NCBI GenBank assembly: GCA_019925095.2 | Contig: CM034412.1 | Coordinates: forward strand, 620,001 to 684,000 | DNA: 64,000 nucleotides | DNA from: Dendrolimus kikuchii | Taxonomy: Eukaryota > Arthropoda > Insecta > Lepidoptera > Lasiocampidae | Reading direction: 5' to 3' | Shown here: in pieces, positions 32,165 to 43,162 of the stretch | Position numbering within the stretch: the first letter of the stretch is position 1 | How the letters are laid out: the number at the start of each line of letters is the position of its first letter | Position numbers and translations under genes: made by a program | Notes under the pieces: generated by a model | Seen by the model: only the letters and a program-made list of their open reading frames with translations | Databases searched by the model: none | Told to the model about the DNA's origin: nothing

Positions 32165-32275
32165 AGCATCAAAATCAGATGACATATCCAATGAATCGTT
32201 CATTCTGTTGTTTTCTATTAACACGGCTAAGTTTTCTCTTGTTACTTTATTGATTGGTGTTGACCAGTCCGCCAT
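32165..32275 (-). CDS. two-exon gene of unknown function, exon 1
   Basis: ATG at 32275 sits in a good context (ACAAAG before ATG) and opens MADWSTPINKVTRENLAVL. It continues 37 codons to GATGCT and a perfect donor GTAAGT. The S-T-P near the start adds a fourth proline-directed site to the protein. The upstream leader (to about 32340) has no in-frame extension that looks coding. The frame continues exactly in phase with exon 2 at 28156, which is the main support for the model. Confidence 0.7.
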
Positions 32276-32279
32276 CTTT

Positions 32280-32850
32280 GTAACTGTGTGTTCGACGTTT
32301 GAATTTGAAGTGTTTGAATGACAGATTTGAATTTAAAAATCGAACGCAGAAATTAAAAAAAAATTAAAGCTGGTTAGTTGTATATTTATTTTTAAATTAA
32401 ACAATAACACACTATCAATTTTATTAATTATTTAACACGTTTAAAAATGGAACGTTAACACTTAAAATCACATCTATTTATTTTAATTTCCTGTAATGTA
32501 AACTTTAGGTTCGAATAAAATAATTTACGAGACTGCTTGCTGTTAGCTCCAAGCGTAAAATGAGTCTTTCTTATACCTACCTGCTTATTTTGTAAATAGA
32601 TAATAACCGCTCACAAAAAATGGGGTATAGCGGGTCGCGCAAACAGCAGGTAAAATATTTAAACATAAAACTACAGTTCCAACTTTCAATACGTAGAGAT
32701 AAAAATAAACCCGTGTTTGTGTTTCTGTATGTCACAGCACAGCTTAGTATATAATTATTATGGTTAGAGATGCAAAAGTCTTGTGTAAAAATTACAATAG
32801 TATATTTTTTTAATTGAAATAGGGCCGGAAGAGATAATTTAAATCCTCAC
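32280..32850. other. upstream region of the two-exon gene
   Basis: It should hold the minus-strand promoter. No TATA box or clear initiator could be singled out in AT-rich sequence. Confidence 0.4.
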
Positions 32851-32853
32851 TAC

Positions 32854-33020
32854 TATAATGACATTAACATGTCAGGCGCCTTAAGAACAGACGAGCGTGC
32901 ATGACAAGAGCTATGAATGTCAAAGAAGCGAGTGAGGTGTGTAAGAATAAGCCTGAATGGCGCTCTGTTGTTCCCGCAAGGGAAATGGCGTGAAGTTATG
33001 TATGTATGTGTATAATGACA
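32854..33020 (+). mobile_element. RTE-like LINE 3' fragment with target duplication
   Basis: It starts at CATGTCAGGCGCCTTAAG and ends in a short TATG tail. TATAATGACATTAA stands on both sides (14 bp). GTGCCTACC is deleted before CCCGCAAGG. Confidence 0.85.
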
Positions 33021-33230
33021 TTAAATGTATCAACTATATTGATTCAATTGTGTTGTAAAACACACAACTGAAACGACATGAAGTATTCAATAACATTAAA
33101 TAATTCAAGATTATGTTCATATATCACTATTACACAGACAGACAGTCCTCGACTATTAAAACTGTTTGATTTTAATGTTCCTCGCAAGCCTCCTCGTCAC
33201 CCCTGTCCAATATTGAAGACAAAACAATTT

Positions 33231-33232
<2 letters not shown>

Positions 33233-33297
<65 letters not shown>
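33233..33297. repeat. (AG)n microsatellite, LINE tail
   Basis: About 65 bp of AG with a single AAAG interruption. It abuts the LINE 3' UTR at 33298, so on minus it is the (TC)n tail of that element, not a free microsatellite. Open frames through it are meaningless. Confidence 0.85.
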
Positions 33298-33300
<3 letters not shown>

Positions 33301-33900
33301 TCTTTATTGCACTCCAAAACATACAATTACAAAAACAGACCATATTTACAAGATTTTCTAGGCGATACAATAGGCGGCCTGATCGCTCGAAGCGATCTCT
33401 TCCAGGCAACCTAAATCAAAAACAAACTTGAATCAGGCGATGTAGGTGGTGCAGGAGAAAGGCAAGGGACACATAAATACTCAAACTAATTTAACAAATA
33501 AATATACAAATACATACATATATAAAAATAAAATAAAAATAAAAAAGCCTTTTAATTCTTACTTTTTGCTGTAGGTATTCTTAGTATGTTAATTGGTTAG
33601 TAATTTTAAATTAATTGTTAGTATTATTGTTGTTAGTTTGTTAGTTCGATAAATTATGTAAGAATCCCAGATTGGGTAAAGGCCTCCTCCAAAGACGCCC
33701 ATCTGTCTCTGTCCTGAGCTATTTGATACCAGTTGGGGCCGGCTATTTTTTTAATATCCTCTTCCCAACGCATCGATGGTCTCCCTCTGCCTCTCTTGCC
33801 TTGTGGTCCTGTCCACAGAGTTGTTTTAACCGTCCATCTCTGGTCTGTGAGTCTTGTTATGTGACCTGCCCATTTCCATTTTAACTTCTGTGCATACATA
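33298..33900 (-). pseudogene. LINE 3' part: reverse transcriptase C-terminus plus 3' UTR
   Basis: The minus frame 33899-33654 reads LKWKWAGHITRLTDQRW then GKRGRGRPSMRWEEDIKKI and DRDRWASLEEAF, the post-reverse-transcriptase tail of a LINE. Downstream the 3' UTR includes GCCTGGAAGAGATCGCTTCG with a GATCGCT/AGCGATC hairpin, then GAGTGCAATAAAGAGTTATC and (TC)n. The 5' side was lost by truncation. Confidence 0.75.
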
Positions 33901-33955
33901 CATACTGTACATACATATATACATAGTCATAAATATAATATACAAATATATACGT

Positions 33956-34325
33956 ATACAATAATATAGTAAAGAGAGTGTCGGGGTGAAGGTAAGGAAA
34001 GGAATGCTCCGGTGGTTCGGACATGTAGAAAGAATGCATGATGAAAGAATGAATAAACAGATATACAATGCAAAAGTGGATGGATGCAGAAGTCGTGGAA
34101 GGCCACGACACACCTTCCATGATCAAATTGATCGTGTACTAGCAGAAGGTGATGTTAGGAGCCTTAAGAACAGACGAGCGTACATGACAAGAGTTATGAA
34201 TGTCAAAGAAACAAGTGAGGTGTGTAAGAATAAGCCTAAATGGCGCTCTGTTGTTCGTGCCTACCCCGCAAGGGAACTGGCGTGAAGTTATGTATGTATG
34301 TATGTATGTATGTACAATAATATAT
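33956..34325 (+). mobile_element. RTE-like LINE 3' fragment with target duplication
   Basis: An intact C-terminal frame at 33986-34285. TACAATAATATA flanks both sides and the tail is (TATG)n. Confidence 0.88.
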
Positions 34326-34340
34326 TACAAAATACATATA

Positions 34341-34640
34341 TTATATAATAAATGTATTAGCATGATTATATTGTGACAAATAGTGTTTTCTGAGTAAATT
34401 TCTAAATGTTGGTAAGGATTTGGCCTCTCTGAAAGTAAGAGGCAGCATATTCCAAAGTTTGACTGCCTGCATTGTAAAAGAATTATCATAATAGGATGAA
34501 GTGTGTGCAGGTGTCATAAGTTTTCGATGCGTATCAGAGCGCAAATTGTGGGCAGTGGATAGGCGAAGGAATTTAAAACGTTCCCTAAGGTTACTGGGGA
34601 CTATTAGGAGTAAATAATATATTATACAGGAGAGTGAGAA
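34341..34640 (-). pseudogene. LINE (CR1/jockey-like) C-terminal fragment
   Basis: The minus frame ends with AHNLRSDTHRKLMTPAHTSS, then FTMQAVKLWNMLPLTFREAK and LPTFRNLLRKHYLSQ. The 'A-x-x-LWN-x-LP' and 'F+xxL+++' pattern is the C-terminus of CR1/jockey ORF2. The N-terminal part of the same frame, beyond ~34640, is unrelated. Confidence 0.7.
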
Positions 34641-34986
34641 TGTGAGTATTCCGGCGAAAATGAATAGGAAGGAATTTGAAACTAATCTTGGAAAATATTC
34701 ACCTATAGCCAGAATATCAGGTCTGTACAATTCATATGTTGAAAAATCTAAAAGCATCGATATCGTCCTGACGGAGAAATCGCATAACAAGCACACAGTT
34801 GAAATGAGCACCTGCTCTTTTTTGAAATCGGTTAAAATATATAATCAAGAATAAATAGATCAAATAAAAGAAATTGCTAAAAATTAAAATATCAATTTAT
34901 TCTGTATACGTTATACAGCGCCATCTATGCACTTAGTTTAGATCTACAACGTGACATGACTCATTTGGAGCACCTTAAACCAAAAA

Positions 34987-35554
34987 TACATTATAAAACT
35001 ACCTTTTAACGGTTTTAAGCGCGGTAATTTTATTCGCAAGAGACAAGAGTTATGAATGTCAAAGAGGCAAGTGAGGTGTGTAAGAATAAGCCTAAATGGC
35101 ACTCTGTTGTTCGTGCCTACCCCGCAAGGGAACTGGCGTGAAGTTATGTATGTATGTATGTATGTAATTTTATTCGATTTTGGTTTTTCCGACGTTTATA
35201 GTATAGTAAAAGTTTTTATTTTTCCTTCTACCCATTTTAATATTACATAAAATTATTAGAGCTAGGCATGTTTGCTGAAGAGTTTCTTGCGCCGCTTCTT
35301 CTCTTCAAGCCATACCATGTTGCGAAGCGGTAGTAAATTAGAGTAGGCTCCCAAGAAGTAAATAATAACCATAAACAAAATTAAAATTAACAAGTTGGTG
35401 GTAGGCTAAATAAAACTTTAACAATACTCGTTGACACTTGACATCTTTGCCTTCCGTGATCACGGCCACTGAAAAGTGACCGAAACGTCGGAAAAACCAA
35501 AATCAAATAAAATTACCGCGCTTAAAACAGTTAAAACGTAGTTTTATTATGTAT
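34987..35554. mobile_element. DNA element with 72-bp terminal inverted repeats (repeat E)
   Basis: The ends 34987-35037 (continued after a LINE insertion at ~35161-35193) and 35483-35554 are inverted copies with 4 mismatches in 72. They begin ATACAT and end CCGACGTTT. The interior holds TTGCGAAGCGGTAGTAAATT and the palindromes GGCCACT/AGTGGCC and CCGTGATCACGG. No transposase is present. A MITE-like non-autonomous element is the best reading; target duplications were not evident. Confidence 0.7.
35037..35172 (+). mobile_element. RTE-like LINE tail inserted in a terminal inverted repeat
   Basis: Only ~125 bp of LINE 3' end (AAGAGACAAGAGTTATGAATG to TATG repeats). TAATTTTATTCG is duplicated at both junctions and is single-copy in the opposite inverted repeat, proving the insertion order. 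Confidence 0.9.
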
Positions 35555-35749
35555 ACAAGTCGCGAAAACTTAAGAAAATATTACAAAAATACATTATTAA
35601 AAATCTTTCTGCAAATTCTTATTTATTTCAGACTTTCCTTTTCTAACATGATGTTTTATAATGCTACTTCGGGATAATATATTAGGAATTCTGTTATCCT
35701 GTATTTAAGCTGAATTCTCCCCTTCATAAAGGCAGGGAAGGTATAATAT

Positions 35750-35905
35750 CACACATATCTTCGGGTTCGATTTCTGGCATGGTAAATTTCATAACGAAAT
35801 TTCCGTGTTATTTAAGTATGGTCTGGGTGTCTGGGATCGATTCCAAAGTGGTCCTTTGTATGTTACTCATAACACAAGCGTAACTTGCTTACTAGGGGAT
35901 ATAAA
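35750..35905 (+). repeat. tRNA-SINE family 2 copy
   Basis: TTCGGGTTCGATTTCTGGC carries a B-box-like core. The body GGGATCGATTCCAAAGTGG to AACACAAGCGTAAC matches 9840-9962 and 60945-61092. Confidence 0.5.
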
Positions 35906-36087
35906 ATGTTAAAAGTTGCTGAACATGCTATAAACGTCCGTCTGTGGATTGGTAGATTTCATACATCGTTTATCGTATTATGCAATTTCCATCTAAATGT
36001 TTGTCTTAACCGTCAGGTTAATCTTTATGTAGGTTTTCTCTACCATTATTCATACCCACGTAATAAAAATGAATTAATAACTACATA

Positions 36088-36292
36088 ACTGAACGGCTAC
36101 CACCCCTGGTCTAGAGTATGCCGCCATAACAACCTTGAGTTGCGTTCCGGCATTAGTGATCAGGTTCCAGTCTTCCCTAAGAGAGAAGCAGCGCATTTGT
36201 AACACCTTTGGTGTTGCAAATCTCCATAGGCGATGGTAACCGCTTTTCATCAAGTGGGCCGTCTGCCTGTCTGCTGAACTCCTGCAATAATC
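36088..36292 (+). repeat. Bm1-like SINE copy, 5' truncated
   Basis: It begins GGCTACCACCCCTGGTC and ends CTCCTGCAATAATC, with almost no A tail. It abuts the outermost array unit. Confidence 0.78.
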
Positions 36293-36295
36293 TGT

Positions 36296-36532
36296 GAACC
36301 TTATTCAGTATGCTCTAGTATGCTAAAACTAGTTGTCATGAAAATTTGAATTCATTTTCCTTCACTCTTTGATTAGCAATATTTAAAGAACACATCAGCA
36401 GTACTGTTGGTATTGTTACTACAACAATGCGTTTCTTCTTCATATACCTGTAGCTTTCTAATAAGACCAAATCAGTCAATGTTATCTCTACCATTTCAGT
36501 AAGCATCGATGTCTGGACCTATTCAAATATCA
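36296..36532 (-). pseudogene. array unit 0, partial (left edge)
   Basis: Only the 3' third survives (ATGTCTGG end inward, through CTTCACTCTTTGATTAG on plus, to the donor-like region). In one frame it reads RIVVVTIPTVLLMCSLNIA, a hydrophobic span preceded by MKKK and followed by a short polar tail, ending at a stop. The other frame has EEETHCCSNNTNSTADVFF, like the young units. It is cut off by the retroelement LTR at 36541. Confidence 0.7.
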
Positions 36533-36540
36533 ACACAACA

Positions 36541-36745
36541 TGTTAAAATATAACTAGATGGCGCTACGCGTTTTCAAATGAGCATAAAGTCGACGTATTC
36601 TAATGTATTTGAAATAATTGAACCTACCTACATGACAGTTCATAATATAGACTTTGTTCTGCCGCAGCTCTGTGTTACGTGTTTTATTTCAAATGATTAA
36701 GCCTGTGTTCTTAAATAGTAAATTTAAATGAGCTATTTCGAAAAT
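36541..36745 (+). repeat. BEL/Pao-type 5' LTR (approximate)
   Basis: It starts with TG directly after the array unit and contains TAACTAGATGGCGCTACG. It ends just before CGTGCCGAAACCCGGGA, which fits a BEL/Pao primer-binding site. The 3' limit is estimated and no matching right LTR was found. Confidence 0.55.
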
Positions 36746-36806
36746 CTCGTGCCGAAACCCGGGAATGTAAACTGGACAGTGTAAATCAATGTAAAATCGT
36801 AGTGAA

Positions 36807-38640
36807 ATGTCTGAGAAAACAAAATTTCAACTGAGACAACAAGAAGACTTGTTTGACCGTTTAAAACGAGCATTAATAAACTACAAAAAATCACCGGAAG
36901 AGAAAATAACTGCTACGTACATCGAGACTAAACTTGAGGCTTTGGAGAAAGAAATTGAAGAGACTTTTTCCGAGGGTCATAACGAGATTGCAGCTACTAT
37001 AGAACTATAGAGAGGTCAGATAAATCTAAGCTTGCCTATTTCGAGGACGATGTGTACTCACAATTTAAAGACGTTTACTCAGAATATAAAACTAAATTTA
37101 AAGATGACTTACATGCATGTAAGCCTACTCGTAAATCTAGTTCTGGAATTAGCTACATTAGATGCTATTCAGAGACGATGGGATGTGAAATAAAACTACC
37201 TCAAGTTCACTTACCAATATTTTGTGGTTATGAAGAATGGCAGACATTTCATGATATGTTTGACTCTCTTGATCTTATAAACAAAAATATTATTAGTATT
37301 AGTGCTGTACAAAAGCTACACTATTTGAAGAGCTGCTTATTTGGAGAAGAAAATCTTTTAAGAAATTTGTCTACTTCAGAGAACTACAGTAAAGTATGAA
37401 GGAAACTTACACCTCATTATAGAAATAAACGTTTCAATTACAATGAGATAATGAAACACATTTTTTGCACAAAAAAGCGTAACAAGTCAGTCTGCCACCG
37501 CTATAAGGCAAATTTTAGACACAACATTGTCGTGTTTAAAATCGCTGGAGAATCTTAATCTTAACAAGTTCATGGGACGCTATCTAATTGTGTCAAGGCT
37601 TCATTTAGAGTCCAAAAAATTGTGGGAGCTTGAAGTTAACGAATTAGAGTCTAAAGACTCAGTAGACTACCTGCCTACTTGGTCTGAAGTGAATAGATAC
37701 CTAAAAAAGCGATTTAAAACATTAGGAATGGTAGAGCCGTCCCATAGCAACAAATATACATCAAAAACTTCCAACTATACGAGTAATCCATCGAAGCAAA
37801 CAGTAAAAGGACGGTCATTACATTCATCCGTAGAGAAAAGGTCAAGTAAGTCCCGTTCAATGTGCACAGGTGAACATGCTTTATATTTGTGTAGATAATT
37901 TGAAACATACACTCTCATAACTCCTGAGAAGAGATTTGAGTATATACAAGCAAAAGGTTTGTGTTTTAATTGTCTTTCACCGACATAAACAGTGAAGAAG
38001 TGCCACGTGCCCCCCAGTTGCTGACGCTTTGGCAAAAGACATCGTACGCTACTGCACTATGAGAGAGTTTCTAATCAAATATGTCCTGTATCAGGAACTT
38101 CTGAGAATACTTGTATAGAAGCATTACAATAGAATAAAAGTAGTCCAACAGAGACAAGAGTCGTACCTCATTTAGCTAAAGATAAATAGCAGAGCTGAAT
38201 GCTGTTGGCTACAGCGATGGTGATAATAAAATCATTAAATGCTCAAGCACAAATAGTCCGACTTTGATAGACTAAGAGTCAGAAACCTCATTCATCACTG
38301 AAGCTATTCCACGAGCCTTCCAAATGAAAGGATCATCGGTGAGCGGAGTGGTTTCTACAATCGGAGATGTAGAAACTAGTTAGTTTCTTTTGACATCCAA
38401 TCGGTGCATAACCCTAATTGCGCCACAACTGTTGATGCATTTGTACTGAAAAAACTGACTTCGTATCTACCAACCACAGCTGTATCCTACTGGCTGGCAA
38501 AGAAATAAATTACTTACCATTAGCTGATCCAAACTATAGAACTTGATAGGATCTAGGAGTAGAAATCTATAGAGAAATATTATTAGAAGAGTTACTGAAG
38601 CATACTGCATTGAGTGTGCCAGTGGCTCAGAACGCCTATA
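36807..38640 (+). pseudogene. BEL/Pao gag and start of pol, degraded
   Basis: ATG at 36807 opens a gag of this family: LRQQEDLFDRLKRALINYKK, EKITATYIETKLEALEKE. After a frameshift near 37010 comes LPIFCGYEEWQTFHDMFDS and VQKLHYLKSCLFGEENLLRN. A TGA replaces a Trp codon near 37397. Later fragments give SLENLNLNKF, WELEVNELESKD and LKKRFKTLGMVEPS. A broken zinc-knuckle area (GLCFNCLSPT, stop, VKKCHV) is at ~37965, and a protease-like start (MLLATAMV) is near 38200. Multiple stops and frameshifts make it dead. It ends abruptly at ~38640 against repeat E, without reverse transcriptase. Confidence 0.85.
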
Positions 38641-38641
38641 T

Positions 38642-38788
38642 ACATTTTATTTGATTTTTATTATTCCAACGTTTCGGCCACTTTCCAGTAGCCGTGACCA
38701 CGGAAAACAAAAATGTCAAGTGTCAATGAGTATTGTTAAAGTTTTTTAGTCTACCGTCAACATGTTCATTTAAATTTTTGTTTATGGT
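38642..38788 (+). repeat. repeat E fragment
   Basis: ATTTTATTTGATTTTTATT and AACGTTTCGGCCACTTTCC through CAACATGTTCATTT match the E element end and interior. It bridges the dead retroelement and array unit 1. Confidence 0.6.
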
Positions 38789-38789
38789 T

Positions 38790-39650
38790 ATCAATCTCTT
38801 TCACTTTTTGATGGGAAATATTTAAAGAAAGCATCAAGAGTACTGTTAGTATTGTTATTACAACAATGAGTTTTTCCTTGAGATGTGCTTGTATTTTTCT
38901 CATAAGACCAAATTGACTTTGCAAACAGTGGTCATGATGAACTATATCATCTGATCTGCTAAAGTCTGAATGGTTACGTGTAATCTGTTCCATTTCAAAA
39001 ATCATCGATGTCTGGTTTTACACGTTAGCTGTTTTTTCTATATGGTCGGATTTTTTTCTAGTATTAATTAATTTCCATACCGGAGTGGGCAGGCTGTTAT
39101 CTGCAGATGGCATTTCATTATTTCTTTTTAAATCACATCTAACTACATTTCTCGTGAATCTAGCAAAATCATCAAAACTATATAATACAGCACTGTTGAT
39201 ATTTGAAGGTATATATGATGTATTTGTGTCTTTTAGTATTTTATAATCTTCATTATCAAATACTGGATTGTTTACATTGGGTGTATTAACAGTGGATACA
39301 TTTTTACTTTTGGAAGCTTGAAACATTTTACTTAATAAAATTTGCGTTGCGATTGTTGCAGAAGCTAAATTGACGGCACTATCATTATTATTCTTTGCTA
39401 AATTATTACAACTAAATAACAGTTCACCTTTCTTCGTTATCTTATCTTGTTTCTGATTTAAAAATGAAGATTTAAATAATTAAAATCTTCCTTAAATTTT
39501 CGTTCTTGTATTGTTTGTATAATAAATGATGTATCACTACTAACTGTGATGTCTATATTATTATGGCGAGGCGTTGTTCCTTGATATACTTTTGTCAAAT
39601 TGTTTTTCTATACAACAGCACTTTAGTCTATTGCAGATAAATTTATGTTA
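38790..39650 (-). pseudogene. array unit 1, oldest near-complete copy
   Basis: Two minus frames cover it: 39326-39018 (NPVFDNEDYKILKDTNTSYI region, VWKLINTRKKSDH end) and 39005-38766. The second reads EMEQITRNHSDF and LQSQFGLMRKIQAHLKEK, then the hydrophobic LIVVITILTVLLMLSLNIS and the polar tail HQKVKEIDNHKQKFK. The hydrophobic C-terminus would make a tail-anchored membrane protein. The 5' end is lost near 39650. Confidence 0.65.
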
Positions 39651-39689
39651 TTTACATATTTTAAATTAAAATTCCTTCTCTTTTTAACT

Positions 39690-40338
39690 AGATGGCGTTA
39701 AAAATACTGTTCGTTTTGTTTCTACAGTAATGCATTTCTTCTTCATGTATACCGGTAGCTTTCTCATACAACCAAATCGACTTTGGAAACGGTGGTACAT
39801 AGTTCATTTGATCTTGCAGAGTTTTTTAATAGTTAAATGTTATCTGTCCCATTTCAGAAATCATCGTTGTCTGGACTCATGCATTACTTGTTATTTTCAT
39901 CTTTGTCGCCTTTTCTATGTATTATTCTTAATTTCCATTTTGGAGTGGGCAGAGTATTAGCTGCAGTTGAAATTTTATTATTTCTGTTTAAATCACTTCT
40001 AAATAAATTAACGGTACTGTCATTATTATTTGTTAAATTATTATAAGTTAGTATCATTTTACCTTCTTTCGTTATCTTAACTTGTTTCTGATTGAATGAA
40101 GATCAAATAATTAAAATCTTCCTTAAACTTTTGGTCTTGTATTGTGTGTTTTTTTGTAAACACGATCACTACTAGCAGTCTGTCTATATCACAATAGCGT
40201 GAATCATTTTTTTGCTATATTTTCGTCAAATTGTTTTCCTGTGCAACAACACTTTAGTCTATTGCAAACACTACAGTCGTAGTACTCTTAAACTAAAAAT
40301 TTAATAACTTCTTGACGCATTTCTTGTAGATTGAGTTT
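39690..40338 (-). pseudogene. array unit 2, deleted copy
   Basis: It retains the acceptor-like CAAAACAGAAACTC region at 40338 (TTTTGCAG|AAACTC on minus) and most motifs, but the central GSRPVFDNE segment is deleted. No long frame remains on minus. Confidence 0.65.
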
Positions 40339-40692
40339 CTGCAAAACAAAAGTACTATTAAAGATGAGTCGTGTTCAAGACAATAAACTCTTTTCTAAAA
40401 ACGGACAAAATAAAGATGGTAGAGTATTTCCCGTCTGGATGAATATCACTCGTGGTCTATAGTATGCCACCATAACACACTTGAGTTGTGTTCCGGTATG
40501 AATGGTCAGTCGAAAGCACATTGGTAGCAAGGTGATAGAGCTCAAAAAATACTTTCAACGTTATTTGTTTCGAACAATAATACATTTAGTAGGGTTTAAT
40601 ATATTGTTCATTTTCGTTTGATTGGTTTTTATATTTTTGTAGCTCGATATAGTAAAGAGGTAATAAAAATTAATGAATGACTATGTGTGTAC

Positions 40693-41642
40693 CTTATTCA
40701 GTATACTGTCACGAGTTTTCATTAAAAATTCAATTCAGTTTCCTTTACTCTTTGACTGGAAGTATTTAAAAAACGCGTCAACAGTACTGTTGGTATCGTT
40801 ACTACAACAATGTGTGTCTTCTTCATATGTACCTGTATCTTTCTTATGATACCAAATCGATTTTGGAAACGGTGGCCATGTGTAGTTAATGCTATCTACC
40901 AATGTTTCTGAATGATTAGATGTTATTTGTTCCATTTCAGAAATCGTCGATGTCTGGAGCCATGTGTTACTTGTAGATTTCTTTTCAACTTGACCGACTT
41001 TATTTGACATATTTGATAAATTCCATATTGGAATGGGCGGGGTGTTAGCTGCAGGAGGTATTTTGTCGTTGTTTACATCGTATCTTACTTCATTTTGGGT
41101 AAATGTAGCAAAACCATCAGATCTAATTATAGTGATGTTGATATTTGAAGGTCTTGCTATATTTGAATCTTTTAGTATTTTAAAAGGTTCGTTATCAAAT
41201 ACTGGTCTGCTTCCACGGGGTTTATTCTTACTGAATATATTATTATTTTTAGCAGCTTCAAATATTTTACTTAACAGAATTTGTGTCACGATTGTTGCAG
41301 AATCTAATTTGATGTTACTGACATTATTATTCTTTGCAAAATTATTATAAGTAAGTGTCAGATTATTTATCTTCGTTATCATATTTTGTTTGTGATTTGA
41401 AGGAAGATTCAAATAATTGAAATAATCCTTAATTTTTTGGTCCTGTGTTTTTGTTTTATAGCTGATGTGTCACTAGTACCAGCGATGTCTATATTACAAT
41501 GACCAAAATCGTCTTTCGCTACACTTTTGTCAAATCGTTTTCTTTTACAACAGCACTTGAGTCTATTGAAGATATTACAGGCGTTATCTTCGTATTCTAA
41601 AAATTGAATGAGTTCTCGAAGGGTTTCTTGTAGATCGAGTTC
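40693..41642 (-). pseudogene. array unit 3
   Basis: 950-bp exon-like segment. It reads ELDLQETLRELIQFLEYED and NRLKCCCKRKRFDKSVAKDD, then a one-base deletion near 41455 shifts the frame. From there it is open to the TGA at 40735, including GSRPVFDNEPFKILKDSN and NYTWPPFPKSIWYHKK. A Cys-Cys-Cys-Lys-Arg cluster and a strongly Asn-rich middle are the only notable features. Function unknown. Confidence 0.7.
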
Positions 41643-42216
41643 CTGCAAAGAAAAATAATGCAATTAAACATGAGCAGTGTTTAAGACAACAAACTGTTTT
41701 CTAAAAACAGGCCAAGTAACCCAAAGCTAGATGGTAGAGCATTTATCCGTCTGGATGGCTGCCACCTCTAGTCTAGAGTGTGTCACCTTAACAAATTTGA
41801 ATTGTGTTCCGGAATAAGTGGCTAGTCGAAAGCACATTAGTAGCACGTAGTAATTAAAACAATGAGCACATTGGATCTGAAAACTGTCTACGTGATGCAT
41901 GCTTCCGGCTAGGTTGCAAACCACTGCTTTTTTGGAATGAGTTGGGGATGCAAGTGCGCTAACCATGGCTGTTTTATGAAATCAACAAGTGGCGACATAT
42001 TAGCTCCTTGTAATTTTTAAACAAAGTAATGGAAAATTCTACATCAAATCAAAGTGGTTATAGCTCAAAAAATACTGTCAACGTTGTTTGTTTCGAACAA
42101 TATCCGTTTAGTAGTTTTTAAGATGTTTCATTTTCGTTTGATGGCTTTTTATATTTTCGTAGCTCAGTAAATTAAAGTAGTAATAAAAAATAATGAATGA
42201 CTGTGTGTGTGTGTAC

Positions 42217-43162
42217 CTTATTCGGTATGCTGTCACGAGTTTTCACAATTCAATTTCCTTCACTCTTTGACTGGAAATATTTAAAGAACGCGTCAACAGT
42301 ACTCTTGTTATCGTTAGTAGAACAATGCGTGTCTTCTTCAAATGTACCTGTAACTTTCTCATGAAACCAAATCGATTTTGGAAATGGTGGCCATGTGTAG
42401 TTAATGCTATCTACCAATGTTTTTGAATGGTTAGATGTTATCTGTTCCATTTCAGATATCATCGATATTTGGAGCCATGTGTTTACTTGTAGATTTCTTT
42501 TCAACTTGACCGACTTTATTTGAAATATTTGATAAATTCCATATTGGAATGGGCAGGGTGTTAGCTGCAGCAGGTATATTGTCGTTGTTTTTTACATCGT
42601 ATCTTACTTCATTTTGGGTAAATGTAACAAAACCATCAGATCTAGTTTTAGTGCTGTTGATATTTGAAGGTATATATGCTGTATTTGAATCTTTTAGTAT
42701 TTTAAAAGATTCATTATCAAATACTGGTCTGCTTCCATGGGGTTTATTCTTACTGGATATATTGTTACTTTTAGCAGCTTCAAATATTTTACTTAACAGA
42801 GTTGGTGTCGCAATTGTTGTTGTTAATTTGATGTTACTGACATTATTATTCTTTTCAAAATTATTATAAGTAAGTGTCACTTTACTTTTGTTCGTTATCG
42901 TATTTTTCTTGTGATTTGAAGGAAGATTCAAATAATTGAAACAATCCTTAATTTTTAGTCTCTGTGTTTTGTGTTTTATAACTGACGTGTCACTAGTACC
43001 AGCGATGTCAATATTACAACGATCAAAATCGTCTTTTGCTACACTTTTATCAAATCGTTTTCTTTTACAACAGCACTTGAGTCAATTGAAGATATTACAG
43101 GCGTTATCTCCATATTCTAAAAATTTAATGAGTTCTCGATGGGTTTCTTGTAGATCGAGTTC
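42217..43162 (-). pseudogene. array unit 4
   Basis: 946 bp. Two shared lesions: AGA to TGA in the FNRLKC motif (plus-strand TCAATTGAAG at ~43083) and a one-base insertion before HMAPN near 42490. The frame between them (42931-42452) is open. Identical to unit 9 and, over its 5' part, to unit 6. Confidence 0.7.

Noticed and set aside
33078..33414. Glu/Arg and Ser/Leu repeat proteins
   Set aside because: They are translations of the (AG)n tract that forms a LINE tail.
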